From: Microbacterium flavescens | Lineage (GTDB): Bacteria > Actinomycetota > Actinomycetes > Actinomycetales > Microbacteriaceae | Length of the DNA stretch: 64,000 nucleotides | Direction of reading: 5' to 3' | Assembly: GCF_018588945.1 (NCBI RefSeq) | Contig: NZ_JAFIWA010000008.1 | Coordinates: 1 to 64,000 of the forward strand | In this document: positions 40,798 through 49,252 of the stretch, piece after piece | Position numbering within the stretch: position 1 is the stretch's first letter | How the letters are laid out: every line of letters begins with the position of its first letter | Program-made: the position numbers and the translations under genes | Notes under the pieces: generated by a model | Seen by the model: only the letters and a program-made list of their open reading frames with translations | Told to the model about the DNA's origin: nothing | The model's database searches: none

Positions 40798-42474
40798 TCA
40801 CAGCTCGGTGAGGCCGCCGTCGCGTCCGAGCTCGAGCTTCAGGTCGAGACCCAGCCGCTCGAGGAACGCGTCGTCGTGACTCACGATCAGCACCGCGCCG
40901 CGGTAGGCGGCGAGTGCGTCGACGAGCTGCCCGACCGTGTCGAGGTCGAGGTTGTTCGTCGGCTCGTCTAGCACGATGAGCTGCGGCGCCGGGTCGGCGA
41001 GCAGCAGGCGGGCCAGCGCGACGCGGAACCGCTCGCCGCCCGACAGTGTCGACACCGGCCGTTCGACCGCGGCGCCCCTGATGAGGAACCGGGCCAGCCG
41101 GTTGCGAAGCTCGGGAACGGGGACAGCGGATGCCGCGGCCCTGACGTTCTCGAGCACGGACGCGTCCTCGTCCAGGCCGTCCACCCGCTGGGGCAGGTAC
41201 CCGACCCGGTCGGTGTGCAGCTCGGCAGTGCCGTGACTCCGCCTCGGATCGGCGTCCTGGCTCGCCTCGCCCGTCGTCGCGGGGGCATCGGGGACGCCAC
41301 CGCCATTCGAGGCTGAGTTGTGACACGCCGACCCGACCAGACGCTCCAGCAGGGTCGTCTTGCCGACGCCGTTGGCGCCGACGAGGGCGACCCGCTCCTG
41401 TCCCTGCACGACCCACGACCGGTGGTCGTCGCTCAGCGTCGCGATGCGGCGCCCCGCGGGCACCCCCGGGTCGGGGAGGTCGATGCGGATCGTGTCGTCG
41501 TCGCGCACGCGCCGGCCGGCGGCGTCGAGCACGTCGCGCGCCTCCGCCTCCTTCCCGCGCGCCTCGGTCCGCAGCTTCCCGGCCGAGACCTGGGCGGACA
41601 TCTTGCGGCCGCCCGCGATGATCCCCGGGACGCGCTTCTCGGCCTGCGCCTTCTTGCCCACCGCGCTCCGGTGGGCGAGCTTGGTCTCGGTCTCGATGCG
41701 CTCGCGCTTCTCGCGCCGGACGGCCTGCGCGGCCGCCTTCTCGGCCTGCTTCGCGGCATCCTGCTCGCTGTCGAGCCACGCACGCCACTCCGAGTAGGGG
41801 CCGCCGAAGACGGACAGCTCGTTGTCGTAGAGCTCGGCGGTCTCGTCCATCAGCTCGAGCAGCGAGACGTCGTGGCTCACCACGATGAGCGTTCCCCGCC
41901 ACCCCCGCACCATCGCGCCGAGCCGGGCCCGGGCGTCGCGGTCGAGGTTGTTGGTGGGTTCGTCGAGGAGGGCGATGGATGCCTCGCGCAGGCGGATGCC
42001 GGCGATCGCGGTGAGCACGGCCTCGCCGCCGGACAGCTCGCCGACGCGTCGGTCGAGCATGTCGGGCGCGAGGCCCGCCTCGGTGAGCGCGGCGTGCGAG
42101 CGGGCCTCGATGTCCCAGTCGGAGCCGACGGCGTCGAAGTGCCGCGGGTCGGCGTCGCCGGACTCGATCGCCCGCAGCGCCGAGAGCGGCCCGGACACGC
42201 CGAGCAGCTCGGCGACGGGTCGATCGACGTCGAGGGTCAGCCGCTGCGGCAGGTACGCGACATCCGAGGACGTCGCGACGCTGCCCGAAGCGGGCGCGAG
42301 CTCCGCGGCGATGAGCCGCAGGAGCGTGGACTTGCCCGAGCCGTTGCGGCCGACGAGGCCGGTGCGCCCGACTCCGAAGGAGCCGGATACGTCGGCGAGG
42401 GCGAGAGTGCCGTCCGGCCACGCGAACGAGACGCGCTCGAGGACGACGGAAGGGGTGAGGGTATGGGTAGGCAT
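40798..42474 (-). CDS. ABC-F family ATP-binding protein
   Basis: 558 residues with two ATPase domains and no membrane part, so a ribosome-binding ABC-F protein (translation factor or antibiotic-resistance type). Domain 1: VGRNGSGKSTLLRL, LSGGEAVLTAIAG, LLDEPTNNLD. The charged interdomain linker (QAVRREKRERIETETKLAHRSAVGKKAQAEKRV, about 240-275) would reach the ribosome. Domain 2: VGANGVGKTTLLERL, LSGGERFRVALARLLL, VLDEPTNNLD. Domain 2 carries a Ser/Asn/Gly-rich insertion (about 395-425, CHNSASNGGG...) before its Q-loop. An untranslated leader of over 200 nt precedes it. Confidence 0.9.
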   Translation of the reverse strand: MPTHTLTPSVVLERVSFAWPDGTLALADVSGSFGVGRTGLVGRNGSGKSTLLRLIAAELAPASGSVATSSDVAYLPQRLTLDVDRPVAELLGVSGPLSALRAIESGDADPRHFDAVGSDWDIEARSHAALTEAGLAPDMLDRRVGELSGGEAVLTAIAGIRLREASIALLDEPTNNLDRDARARLGAMVRGWRGTLIVVSHDVSLLELMDETAELYDNELSVFGGPYSEWRAWLDSEQDAAKQAEKAAAQAVRREKRERIETETKLAHRSAVGKKAQAEKRVPGIIAGGRKMSAQVSAGKLRTEARGKEAEARDVLDAAGRRVRDDDTIRIDLPDPGVPAGRRIATLSDDHRSWVVQGQERVALVGANGVGKTTLLERLVGSACHNSASNGGGVPDAPATTGEASQDADPRRSHGTAELHTDRVGYLPQRVDGLDEDASVLENVRAAASAVPVPELRNRLARFLIRGAAVERPVSTLSGGERFRVALARLLLADPAPQLIVLDEPTNNLDLDTVGQLVDALAAYRGAVLIVSHDDAFLERLGLDLKLELGRDGGLTEL

Positions 42475-42700
42475 GAGACCTCCGTGGTGCGGTCATGCGC
42501 TGGCACCGGATGCCGCGGGGTCACCCGACGCCGGCGGAAGGCAGGCAGAAGCCGGGGGGAAGCGGCAGGATCGACGGCAGCGCGAATCGGAAGCGCTGGG
42601 CCGTCAGAAGGAACGACGGAGCAGCGCGATTACAGCGCGGTCGCGACGATCAGCTTCAACGGAGTTCCTCACAGAGGGGACAAGGCCAGAGGACACGATA
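42475..42700 (-). promoter_or_regulatory. Long leader of the ABC-F gene
   Basis: The minus-strand box TATCGT (rc of 42695-42700) would start an mRNA about 215 nt upstream of the ABC-F ATG. Long leaders with attenuators are known for resistance ABC-F genes. A 30-codon frame (42604-42696) ending LLRRSF overlaps the -10 box, so it cannot be translated in full from this promoter. CGGAGGT just before the ATG is the ribosome site. Confidence 0.4.
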
Positions 42701-42739
42701 GCGGATGCCTCGCAGATCCGCCTGGGAATCTCGTGGTTC

Positions 42740-43390
42740 CTACTGCTCGAGCTGCTTGTCCAGGAAGACCCTCACATCGGCAAGCTCCTGCTCCGAGACG
42801 CTGTGGGTGAGACCGGGATAGACCCGGCCGCTGAGCTCGACGTGGCCGGGAAGCCAGTCGGTCGAGTGGGTGACGAGGAAGTCGGGGATGACGTCGTCGT
42901 GCGTGCCGCGGCCCCAGAACACCGGCGGGCGCAGCTCCGCGAGGTCCGGGTCGCCGGGAAGCTCGCCGGGCGTGACGTAGCCCGAGAGGTTGACCGCGAA
43001 GGCGAAGCGCGCCGGGTCGAGCCGCATCGCCTGCAGCGCCACCGCTCCTCCCTGCGAGAAGCCGAGCAGCCCCACCGTGCGGTGAGCGGATGCCGCGGCA
43101 TCCGTCCACTCGATCAGTCCGCGTGCCGCTGCCGTGACATGCGCGGGGTCGCGGGTCTCGAGGCCTTCGATCGGGTACCACGAGTACCCCGGCGCCGGGA
43201 ACGGCGGGGCGAGCGGCGCCCGCACGGCGGCGACCGCGAACTCGGGCGGCAGGTAGGGGACGAGCCCGAACAGGTCGCGTTCGTCCGCACCGTAGCCGTG
43301 CAGCAGGATCAGAAGCGGCCGTCCGTCGTGGTCGCCCGCATCCGCGGACCACAGCACGGCGTCCGCGTCGAGGGGCGCGTGGGTGCTCAC
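42740..43390 (-). CDS. Phospholipase/carboxylesterase-type alpha/beta hydrolase
   Basis: 216 residues. Oxyanion motif LLILLHGYGADERDLFGL, nucleophile elbow LLGFSQGGAVAL (Ser), catalytic Asp in GTHDDVIPDFLV and His in GLTHSVSEQEL complete the triad. The family hydrolyses short-chain esters, lysophospholipids or thioesters. GTG 43390 follows GGAGG; the longer frame upstream is antisense to the Nudix gene. Confidence 0.9.
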   Translation of the reverse strand: MSTHAPLDADAVLWSADAGDHDGRPLLILLHGYGADERDLFGLVPYLPPEFAVAAVRAPLAPPFPAPGYSWYPIEGLETRDPAHVTAAARGLIEWTDAAASAHRTVGLLGFSQGGAVALQAMRLDPARFAFAVNLSGYVTPGELPGDPDLAELRPPVFWGRGTHDDVIPDFLVTHSTDWLPGHVELSGRVYPGLTHSVSEQELADVRVFLDKQLEQ

Positions 43391-43473
43391 CCCTCCATCC
43401 TGCCTCGCTCTCGCGCGGGCCGCAGGCTCACGCACGCCCCGCCCGGGCACTCTCGCCGCACGGGACCGTGGGG

Positions 43474-43479
43474 TATACA
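43474..43479 (+). promoter_or_regulatory. -10 box before the Nudix-like gene
   Basis: TATACA ends 6 nt before the ATG at 43486, but AGGAGG also lies between them, so leadered and leaderless readings are both possible. Confidence 0.4.
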
Positions 43480-43485
43480 GGAGGC

Positions 43486-44145
43486 ATGCCGGTGCGCACC
43501 CCCGATCCCGACCCCAACGAGCGCGACGACGACGGGACCCCCCGCGATCCGCTCGGCGCGTCCTTCGGCGCGGGAGGTCGTCCGCTGGGCGAGGGCGGTT
43601 TCGGATCGCCGACACCGGATGCCGCGGCCAACCCCGGCTGGCTCACCGACGTCGAACTGGCCGAGGCCCGGCGCCGCCTGCCGATGCTGTACGTCGAGGC
43701 GCTGCCGGTGCGCACCGACGGCATCGGGACCGTGACGGAGGTGGGCATCCTCCTGCGGGCGACGCCCCTCGGCGAGATGACGCGCACTCTCGTCTCGGGC
43801 CGGGTCCGGTACGGCGAGACCGTGCGCGACGCCCTGTTCCGCCACGTCGAGAACGACCTGGGCCCGATGGCCTTCCCCATGCTGCCGCCGCAGCCCGCCC
43901 CGTTCACGGTCGCAGAGTACTTCCCGATCCCCGGGGTGAGCCCGTTCCACGATGACCGCCAGCACGCCGTGTCGCTCGCCTTCGTCGTCCCGGTCACGGG
44001 CACGTGCGAGCCGCGCCAGGACGCGCTCGAGGTGACGTGGCTGAAGCCGGAGGAAGCGGCATCCGATGCCCTTTCCGCCGAGATGGAGGGCGGCCGGGGC
44101 ACCCTCGTGCGCCTCGCTCTCGCGAGCGTCGGGGCACTGCGCTGA
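43486..44145 (+). CDS. Nudix-fold protein, DUF4916-like, with degenerate Nudix box
   Basis: 219 residues. A disordered acidic N-terminus (~60 residues) precedes a Nudix-like domain (LPMLYVEALPVRTDGIGTVTEVGILLRATPLGEMTRTLVSGRVRYGETVRDALFRHVENDLGP). In the Nudix box the catalytic REUXEE reads RHVEND, losing the metal-binding glutamates, so hydrolase activity is doubtful and a ligand-binding role may be retained. It is followed at 22 bases by the M3 peptidase gene. Confidence 0.8.
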   Translation: MPVRTPDPDPNERDDDGTPRDPLGASFGAGGRPLGEGGFGSPTPDAAANPGWLTDVELAEARRRLPMLYVEALPVRTDGIGTVTEVGILLRATPLGEMTRTLVSGRVRYGETVRDALFRHVENDLGPMAFPMLPPQPAPFTVAEYFPIPGVSPFHDDRQHAVSLAFVVPVTGTCEPRQDALEVTWLKPEEAASDALSAEMEGGRGTLVRLALASVGALR

Positions 44146-44155
44146 TCGGGCGTCG

Positions 44156-44161
44156 TAGGCT
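44156..44161 (+). promoter_or_regulatory. -10 box, leaderless type
   Basis: TAGGCT ends 6 nt before the GTG start at 44168. Confidence 0.45.
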
Positions 44162-44167
44162 CGTCCG

Positions 44168-46090
44168 GTGACCACCGACGTTCTCGAGCCCCTGTCCTTC
44201 CCCACTGACGCCGCGGGCTGGCTGACCCTCGCCACCGATCGCGCGGCCGAACGCATCGCCCGTGTGGCCGAGCTGGACGACCGGCTCAAGGCGGGGCCCG
44301 AGCTGTCGACGGTCGAGCGGCTCGAGCTGTGGAACGACGCGGAGATCGCGCTGTCCGAAGCGCTGAGCGCGGCCTACCTGCTCAGCGAGGCGCACCCTGA
44401 TGAGGCCGTGCGCGACGCGGCCGAGGCGCAGGTGCAGGCGGTGGAGGCTCTCAGCAGCGCCCGCCTGCTCGACCGCGAACTCTGGGCTGTCTTCGCCGAC
44501 GCCGACCCCGCCGGACTCGACGACGACGCCGCCCGGCTGCTGTCGCACCTCCTGCGCGACTTCCGTCGCGGCGGAGTGGACCTCGATGACGAGACGCGGG
44601 AGCGGGTGCGTGCGCTCACCGAGCGCGACACGGAGCTGTCGCTCGAGTTCTCACGGAACGTGCGTGACGGCCGCCGCGAGGTCCGCGTGCCGGCGGCCGG
44701 GCTCGCCGGTCTGCCGCAGGACTTCATCGACGCGCATCCCGCCGATGCGGACGGCACCGTCACCCTCACCACCGACTACACCGACCTCATGCCGGTGCGC
44801 GAGTACGCCGCCGACCGCGCGACCCGCGTCGCGCTTCTCAGCGCCTACAACGACCTCGCATGGCCCGACAACGACCGTGTGCTCGCTGAGCTGCTTCAGG
44901 TGCGCGAGGAGCGCGCGCGGCTGCTCGGCTTCACCGACTGGGCCGACTACGAGACCGAGACCCGCATGATCGGCTCGGGTGCCGAGATCCCAGCATTCCT
45001 CTCCCGATTGGATGCCGCGTCCGCCGCCGCGGCGGACGCCGAGCACTCCCGGCTGCAGGAGCGGCTGCGCCGCGACGTCGCCGATGCCGACGTCGTGACG
45101 ATCGCGGACTACTGGTACCTGCTCGGCGCGCTGAAGCGCGAGGAGTACGACGTAGACGCGCAGTTGGTGCGGTCCTACTTCCCCTTCGAGCGCGTGAAGC
45201 CGGGAGTCCTCGACGTGACCGCGCGGCTGCTCGGCGTCGAGTACCGGCCCGTCGACGTGCCGACCTGGCACGAGGACGTGTCGAGCTACGACGTGCTGCG
45301 CGACGGCGAGCGGATCGGCCGGATCCACCTCGACCTGCACCCGCGCGCCGGGAAGTTCAACCACGCGGCGTGCTTCCCGCTCGTGCCCGGCGTCTCCGGC
45401 CGCTCGCTCCCCGAAGCGGTGCTGCTGTGCAACTTCTCTCGCGGGCTGCTCGAGCATGACGAGGTCGTGACGTTCTTCCACGAGTTCGGACACCTCGTGC
45501 ACGACATCCTCGGCGCCGATCAGCGCTGGGTGCGCTTCAGTGGCGTCGCGACCGAGTGGGACTTCGTCGAGGCGCCGAGCCAGCTGCTCGAGGAGTGGGC
45601 GTGGGACGCCGAGGTGCTGCGGTCGTTCACCGCGAACGCCGACGGCGAGCCGATCCCCGGCGAGCTCGTCGAGAAGATGCGCGTCGCCGACGCGTTCGGG
45701 CGCGCGCTCGAAGTGCGGCGCCAGCTCGGTCACGCGAACGTCTCGTACCACCTGCACGTCGACCGTCCGGGCGACCTCCAGGCCGAGACCGAGCGCCTCT
45801 ACGCCGCCACGAGTCCCGTCCAGCCGTTGCCGGGGCTGCACCCGTACGCCGGCTTCGGTCATCTCACCGGGTACGGCGCCTGCTACTACACGTACCAGTG
45901 GAGCCTCGTGATCGCCCGCGACCTGCTGTCGGGGTTCGACAAGGGCCTCATGGACGGCGAGACGGCGCACCGCTACCGGCGCGAGATCCTCGAGCCCGGC
46001 GGGTCGCGTGACGCCCGCGAACTGGTGCAGTCCTTCCTGGGCCGCGAGTACTCCTTCGAGGCCTACCGGGAGTGGCTCGCGGGGGCCTGA
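44168..46090 (+). CDS. M3 family zinc metallopeptidase
   Basis: 640 residues of the thimet oligopeptidase/Dcp family that cleaves short peptides in the cytoplasm. The zinc site is VVTFFHEFGHLVHDI (HExxH with the two His and catalytic Glu), with the downstream Glu ligand in VEAPSQLLEEWAWD. The substrate-closing region HPYAGFGHLTGYGACYYTYQWSL is also typical. No signal peptide. GTG start fits a leaderless mRNA. Confidence 0.94.
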   Translation: MTTDVLEPLSFPTDAAGWLTLATDRAAERIARVAELDDRLKAGPELSTVERLELWNDAEIALSEALSAAYLLSEAHPDEAVRDAAEAQVQAVEALSSARLLDRELWAVFADADPAGLDDDAARLLSHLLRDFRRGGVDLDDETRERVRALTERDTELSLEFSRNVRDGRREVRVPAAGLAGLPQDFIDAHPADADGTVTLTTDYTDLMPVREYAADRATRVALLSAYNDLAWPDNDRVLAELLQVREERARLLGFTDWADYETETRMIGSGAEIPAFLSRLDAASAAAADAEHSRLQERLRRDVADADVVTIADYWYLLGALKREEYDVDAQLVRSYFPFERVKPGVLDVTARLLGVEYRPVDVPTWHEDVSSYDVLRDGERIGRIHLDLHPRAGKFNHAACFPLVPGVSGRSLPEAVLLCNFSRGLLEHDEVVTFFHEFGHLVHDILGADQRWVRFSGVATEWDFVEAPSQLLEEWAWDAEVLRSFTANADGEPIPGELVEKMRVADAFGRALEVRRQLGHANVSYHLHVDRPGDLQAETERLYAATSPVQPLPGLHPYAGFGHLTGYGACYYTYQWSLVIARDLLSGFDKGLMDGETAHRYRREILEPGGSRDARELVQSFLGREYSFEAYREWLAGA

Positions 46091-46384
46091 AGCCGCGGTA
46101 TCCGGGCACTTGTCACGGCCCCGCGAATCGCCCGCGCGGCGTCGTGTCCGCTGTCCACAGGTTCGTCCTCCGCGCATGCCCGACACACAGGTCGGCGGGG
46201 TAGTCTTCACCTGCCCGAGCCGCAGTTCGCTGCGCCCAGAACCCTGGTGTCGTCGAGGGCGTCGTCTCCGCCCCTCGCCGCTGTCGGATGCACCCTCCGC
46301 CGGGACGAGGAACGCGGGTCTGCGCCGCCCCATCCCCCCGATGCGCTCGCCGACCCCCGATCCCCGTAGAAGCGGAGACAGCCG
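46091..46384 (+). promoter_or_regulatory. Upstream region of the DivIVA-like gene
   Basis: 294 bases without a convincing gene. TAGTCT at 46201-46206 may be a -10, giving a leader of about 170 nt. AAGCGGAG shortly before the ATG could serve as ribosome site. Confidence 0.3.
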
Positions 46385-47956
46385 ATGTCCGACAATCCCT
46401 CGCCCACGCGTCATGACGCAGCCGAAGACACCAGCACCCACCCGTTCGACCGCCTGATGGGCAGCTCCGGCAGCGCGCCGGCGGCCAACGCCGACGCCGC
46501 GTTCACCACCGCCTTCCGCGGCTACGACAAGGACGAGGTCGACGCGATGATCGCGGGCCTCAACGCCCGTGTCCGTGCCGCCACCGAGCAGGTGACGCTG
46601 CTCAAGCAGAACCAGCGTCGCGCCAGCGCGGCGGTGTCGCAGAGCCGCGAGAAGGCCGACCGCCTTGAGAGCGAGCTGGCCGCCGCGAACTCCCAGCGGC
46701 AGGAGGCGCTCGAGCGCCTCGAGGCCGAGGCGGCGGGCTCCCGCGACCGCGACGCCGTCGCGCGGCTCGAGGCGGAGCTCGCGGCGCTCCAGGCCAAGCT
46801 CGCGAACTCCGAGCACCGCGTCCAGGCGCTCACGGAGGAGCTGGTCAGCGCGACCGAGGAGTCGGCATCGCCCAACCGCCCGCAGTTCGAGGAGATCCTC
46901 CGCGTCGCCGAGGAGCAGGCGAGCGTCGTGCTGCGCAACGCGACGGTGCAGGGCGAGCGACTGCTCGGAGCCGCCCACGAAGACATCGCCAACCGCCGCA
47001 AGGACGCCAAGGTCGAAGCCGACGCGATCATCTCGCAGGCCCAGCACGAGGCGCAGCAGGCGCGACTGCGCATCGAGACCGAGCTCACCGCACACCAGAC
47101 GCGCATCGAGCGCGAGACGGCGCATGCGGCCGAGAAGATCTCGCAGGCCGAGCGCGAAGCGGCCGCGATCCGCTCCGAGGCCGAGAAGGGCGTCGCGACG
47201 CTGCGGTCGATGGTCGCCCGCGAGACGGCGCACGCCCGGTCCGAGGCGGAGGAGGCGGTGCGCGAGCTGCGCGTGCGCGCCCTCGAGTTCGAGGCATCCC
47301 TCACCCGCCGTCAGGACGACGCCCAGCAGGAGTTCCTCGTGCTGCACAATCAGGCCGTCGCACACGCCGAGCGCATCACGCAGGACGCAAACGACCAGGT
47401 GGCCGCGTCGCTCGAGCACGCCCAGCGCGTGTCGGCGAAGGCCGACGACTTCGAGCGGCTCGTGCGGGCCCAGGCTCAGCAGGTCGAGGCCGACGCGAAC
47501 GTCCGCGCCCGCGAGCAGCTGGACCAGGCCCGTGCCAAGGCGCAGCAGATCATCGACCTGGTGACGAACCACTCGCAGGCCGTGCTCCGCGACGCGGAGG
47601 ACCGCACCCGCCAGCTGCGCTGGCAGCAGCACCAGCTGACCAGCTTCATGGCGGAGGTCAAGGACCTCATCCGGCCCGCCGCGCCGGTCGACTTCTCGGC
47701 GCCCGACGCCGTGGCCGACCCCCTCGAGGACGCCGCGCCCATCGAGCACGTGGTGCACGCAGAAGACGTCGACGCCGAGCACGGCGAGAACGCGGCGCCG
47801 GTCGCCGAAGGCGACCCCTCCGCTGAGGGCGAGCAGGCGGGCGAGGGCGGGCAGGCGGAGCCGACGGACGACTCCGCGGAGTCCGCCGAGGACGCGGAGC
47901 AGCAGCCGGAGGAGCAGCACTCGGACGACGAGGCCGAGCAGCCCGCCGACGCCTGA
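46385..47956 (+). CDS. DivIVA-like coiled-coil protein
   Basis: 523 residues. After a ~35-residue disordered start comes the DivIVA membrane-contact signature FTTAFRGYDKDEVDAMIAGLNARV, followed by almost 400 residues of unbroken coiled coil (EQVTLLKQNQRRASAAVSQ, RAEREAAAIRSEAEKG patterns). The tail is strongly acidic and disordered (Glu/Ala/Asp, last ~90 residues). Such proteins organise poles, septa or cell-wall growth in actinobacteria. It is much longer than Wag31, so probably a paralogue or a Scy/FilP-like scaffold (inference). A strong terminator follows. Confidence 0.85.
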   Translation: MSDNPSPTRHDAAEDTSTHPFDRLMGSSGSAPAANADAAFTTAFRGYDKDEVDAMIAGLNARVRAATEQVTLLKQNQRRASAAVSQSREKADRLESELAAANSQRQEALERLEAEAAGSRDRDAVARLEAELAALQAKLANSEHRVQALTEELVSATEESASPNRPQFEEILRVAEEQASVVLRNATVQGERLLGAAHEDIANRRKDAKVEADAIISQAQHEAQQARLRIETELTAHQTRIERETAHAAEKISQAEREAAAIRSEAEKGVATLRSMVARETAHARSEAEEAVRELRVRALEFEASLTRRQDDAQQEFLVLHNQAVAHAERITQDANDQVAASLEHAQRVSAKADDFERLVRAQAQQVEADANVRAREQLDQARAKAQQIIDLVTNHSQAVLRDAEDRTRQLRWQQHQLTSFMAEVKDLIRPAAPVDFSAPDAVADPLEDAAPIEHVVHAEDVDAEHGENAAPVAEGDPSAEGEQAGEGGQAEPTDDSAESAEDAEQQPEEQHSDDEAEQPADA

Positions 47957-47973
47957 CCCGCCGAGTACGCGAA

Positions 47974-48010
47974 GGGCAGGATCCGCCGTGGCGGATCCTG
48001 CCCCTTCTTC
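47974..48010. terminator. Hairpin terminator
   Basis: A 14-bp stem (47974-47987 with 47990-48003) with a minimal loop, followed by CCTTCTTC. It lies between the converging DivIVA-like and aldolase genes and can serve both. Confidence 0.88.
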
Positions 48011-48030
48011 GTCCCCGGGCGGGGTCGCGG

Positions 48031-49101
48031 TCAGTCGCGCGTGGTCTCGCGCGCGATCGCGGCCAGAAAGGCGTCGATGTCGTTCTCGGACGTGTCGAAC
48101 GAGCACATCCAGCGCACCTCGTTCTTCGCGGCATCCCAGTCGTAGAAGCGGAAGGACTCGCGGAGCCGGTCGGCGACGCCGTCGGGCAGCGTCGCGAAGA
48201 CGCCGTTCGCCTGCGTCGGCTGCGTGAAGGCCACCCCGCGGATGGTGCCGTCGGCGAGTCCGGCCTCGACGCCGGAGCGCAGGCGCTGCGCCATCGCGTT
48301 CGAGTGGGAGGCGTTGCGGTGCCACAGGTCGCCGTCGAGCAGCGCGACGAGCTGCGCCGAGACGAACCGCATCTTCGACGACAGCTGCATGTCGAGCTTG
48401 CGGAGGTAGGTCAGACCCTGGGATGCCTCGGGGTTCAGCACGACGATCGCCTCGCCGAGCATCGCCCCGTTCTTCGTGCCGCCCAAGCTCAGCACGTCGA
48501 CGCCGGCGTCGCGGGTGAAGTCGCGGAAGGGCACGCCCAGCGAGGCGGCCGCGTTCGAGAGGCGCGATCCGTCCATGTGCAGCCGCATGCCGTGGCCGTG
48601 CACGTGGTCGGCGATCGTGCGGATCTCCTCTACCGAGTACAGCGTGCCGAGCTCGGTCGACTGGGTGATCGAGACCACGAGGGGCTGGGCCCGGTGCTCG
48701 TCGCCCCAGCCCCACGCCTCGCGGTCGATGAGCTCGGGAGTGAGCTTGCCGTCGTCGGTCGGGACGCTCAGGATCTTGATCCCGCCGACGCGCTCGGGCG
48801 CGCCGCCCTCGTCGACGTTGATGTGCGCGGTCGTCGCCGAGATCACGGCGCCCCAGCGGGGCAGCATCGACTGAAGCCCGACGACGTTCGCTCCGGTGCC
48901 GTTGAAGACCGGGTACGCCTCGACCCCGTCGCCGAAGTGGCGGGCCATCACGGACTGCAGCCGCTCGGTGTAGACGTCCTCGCCGTACGCGACCTGGTGG
49001 CCGTCGTTCGCGGCCGCGATCGCCGCCAGCACCTCGGGGTGGATGCCGGAGTAGTTGTCGGATGCGAAGCCGCGGAGGTTCGGGTCGTGGATCGTCGTCA
49101 C
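48031..49101 (-). CDS. Low-specificity L-threonine aldolase / beta-eliminating lyase
   Basis: 356 residues, PLP enzyme of fold type I. Signatures: FASDNYSGIHPEVLAAI at the N-terminus, YGEDVYTERLQ, VFNGTGANVVGLQSM, HMDGSRLSNAAASLG and the PLP-lysine in LSLGGTKNGAMLGEAIV. It splits threonine (or similar beta-hydroxy amino acids) to glycine and an aldehyde. GTG 49101 is chosen at the start of homology; TAGATT lies 8 nt upstream. Confidence 0.92.
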   Translation of the reverse strand: MTTIHDPNLRGFASDNYSGIHPEVLAAIAAANDGHQVAYGEDVYTERLQSVMARHFGDGVEAYPVFNGTGANVVGLQSMLPRWGAVISATTAHINVDEGGAPERVGGIKILSVPTDDGKLTPELIDREAWGWGDEHRAQPLVVSITQSTELGTLYSVEEIRTIADHVHGHGMRLHMDGSRLSNAAASLGVPFRDFTRDAGVDVLSLGGTKNGAMLGEAIVVLNPEASQGLTYLRKLDMQLSSKMRFVSAQLVALLDGDLWHRNASHSNAMAQRLRSGVEAGLADGTIRGVAFTQPTQANGVFATLPDGVADRLRESFRFYDWDAAKNEVRWMCSFDTSENDIDAFLAAIARETTRD

Positions 49102-49109
49102 GATGTTCC

Positions 49110-49115
49110 AATCTA
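49110..49115 (-). promoter_or_regulatory. -10 box, leaderless type
   Basis: The minus strand reads TAGATT, ending 8 nt before the aldolase GTG. Confidence 0.4.
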
Positions 49116-49252
49116 GCTGCGTGCCGCAGCTCAGGAGGAGGTGTCGGGTGGGGAGGCGGCCGCCGCGACTTCCCGCGGGCGGGACGAGGGGCGCTCGGCT
49201 CTGGTCCTGAGAACGGTACGCGCAGCGCACGGCAGCTCGGCCCGCGCCCGGG

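Noticed and set aside
42604..42696. 30-codon leader peptide for the ABC-F gene
   Set aside because: Its GTG overlaps the only visible -10 box, so the start would not be in the mRNA from that promoter.
44651..49111. 1486-codon minus-strand frame across the M3 peptidase, DivIVA-like and aldolase genes
   Set aside because: Spans three recognisable genes and the strong terminator at 47974; composition is that of a shadow frame.
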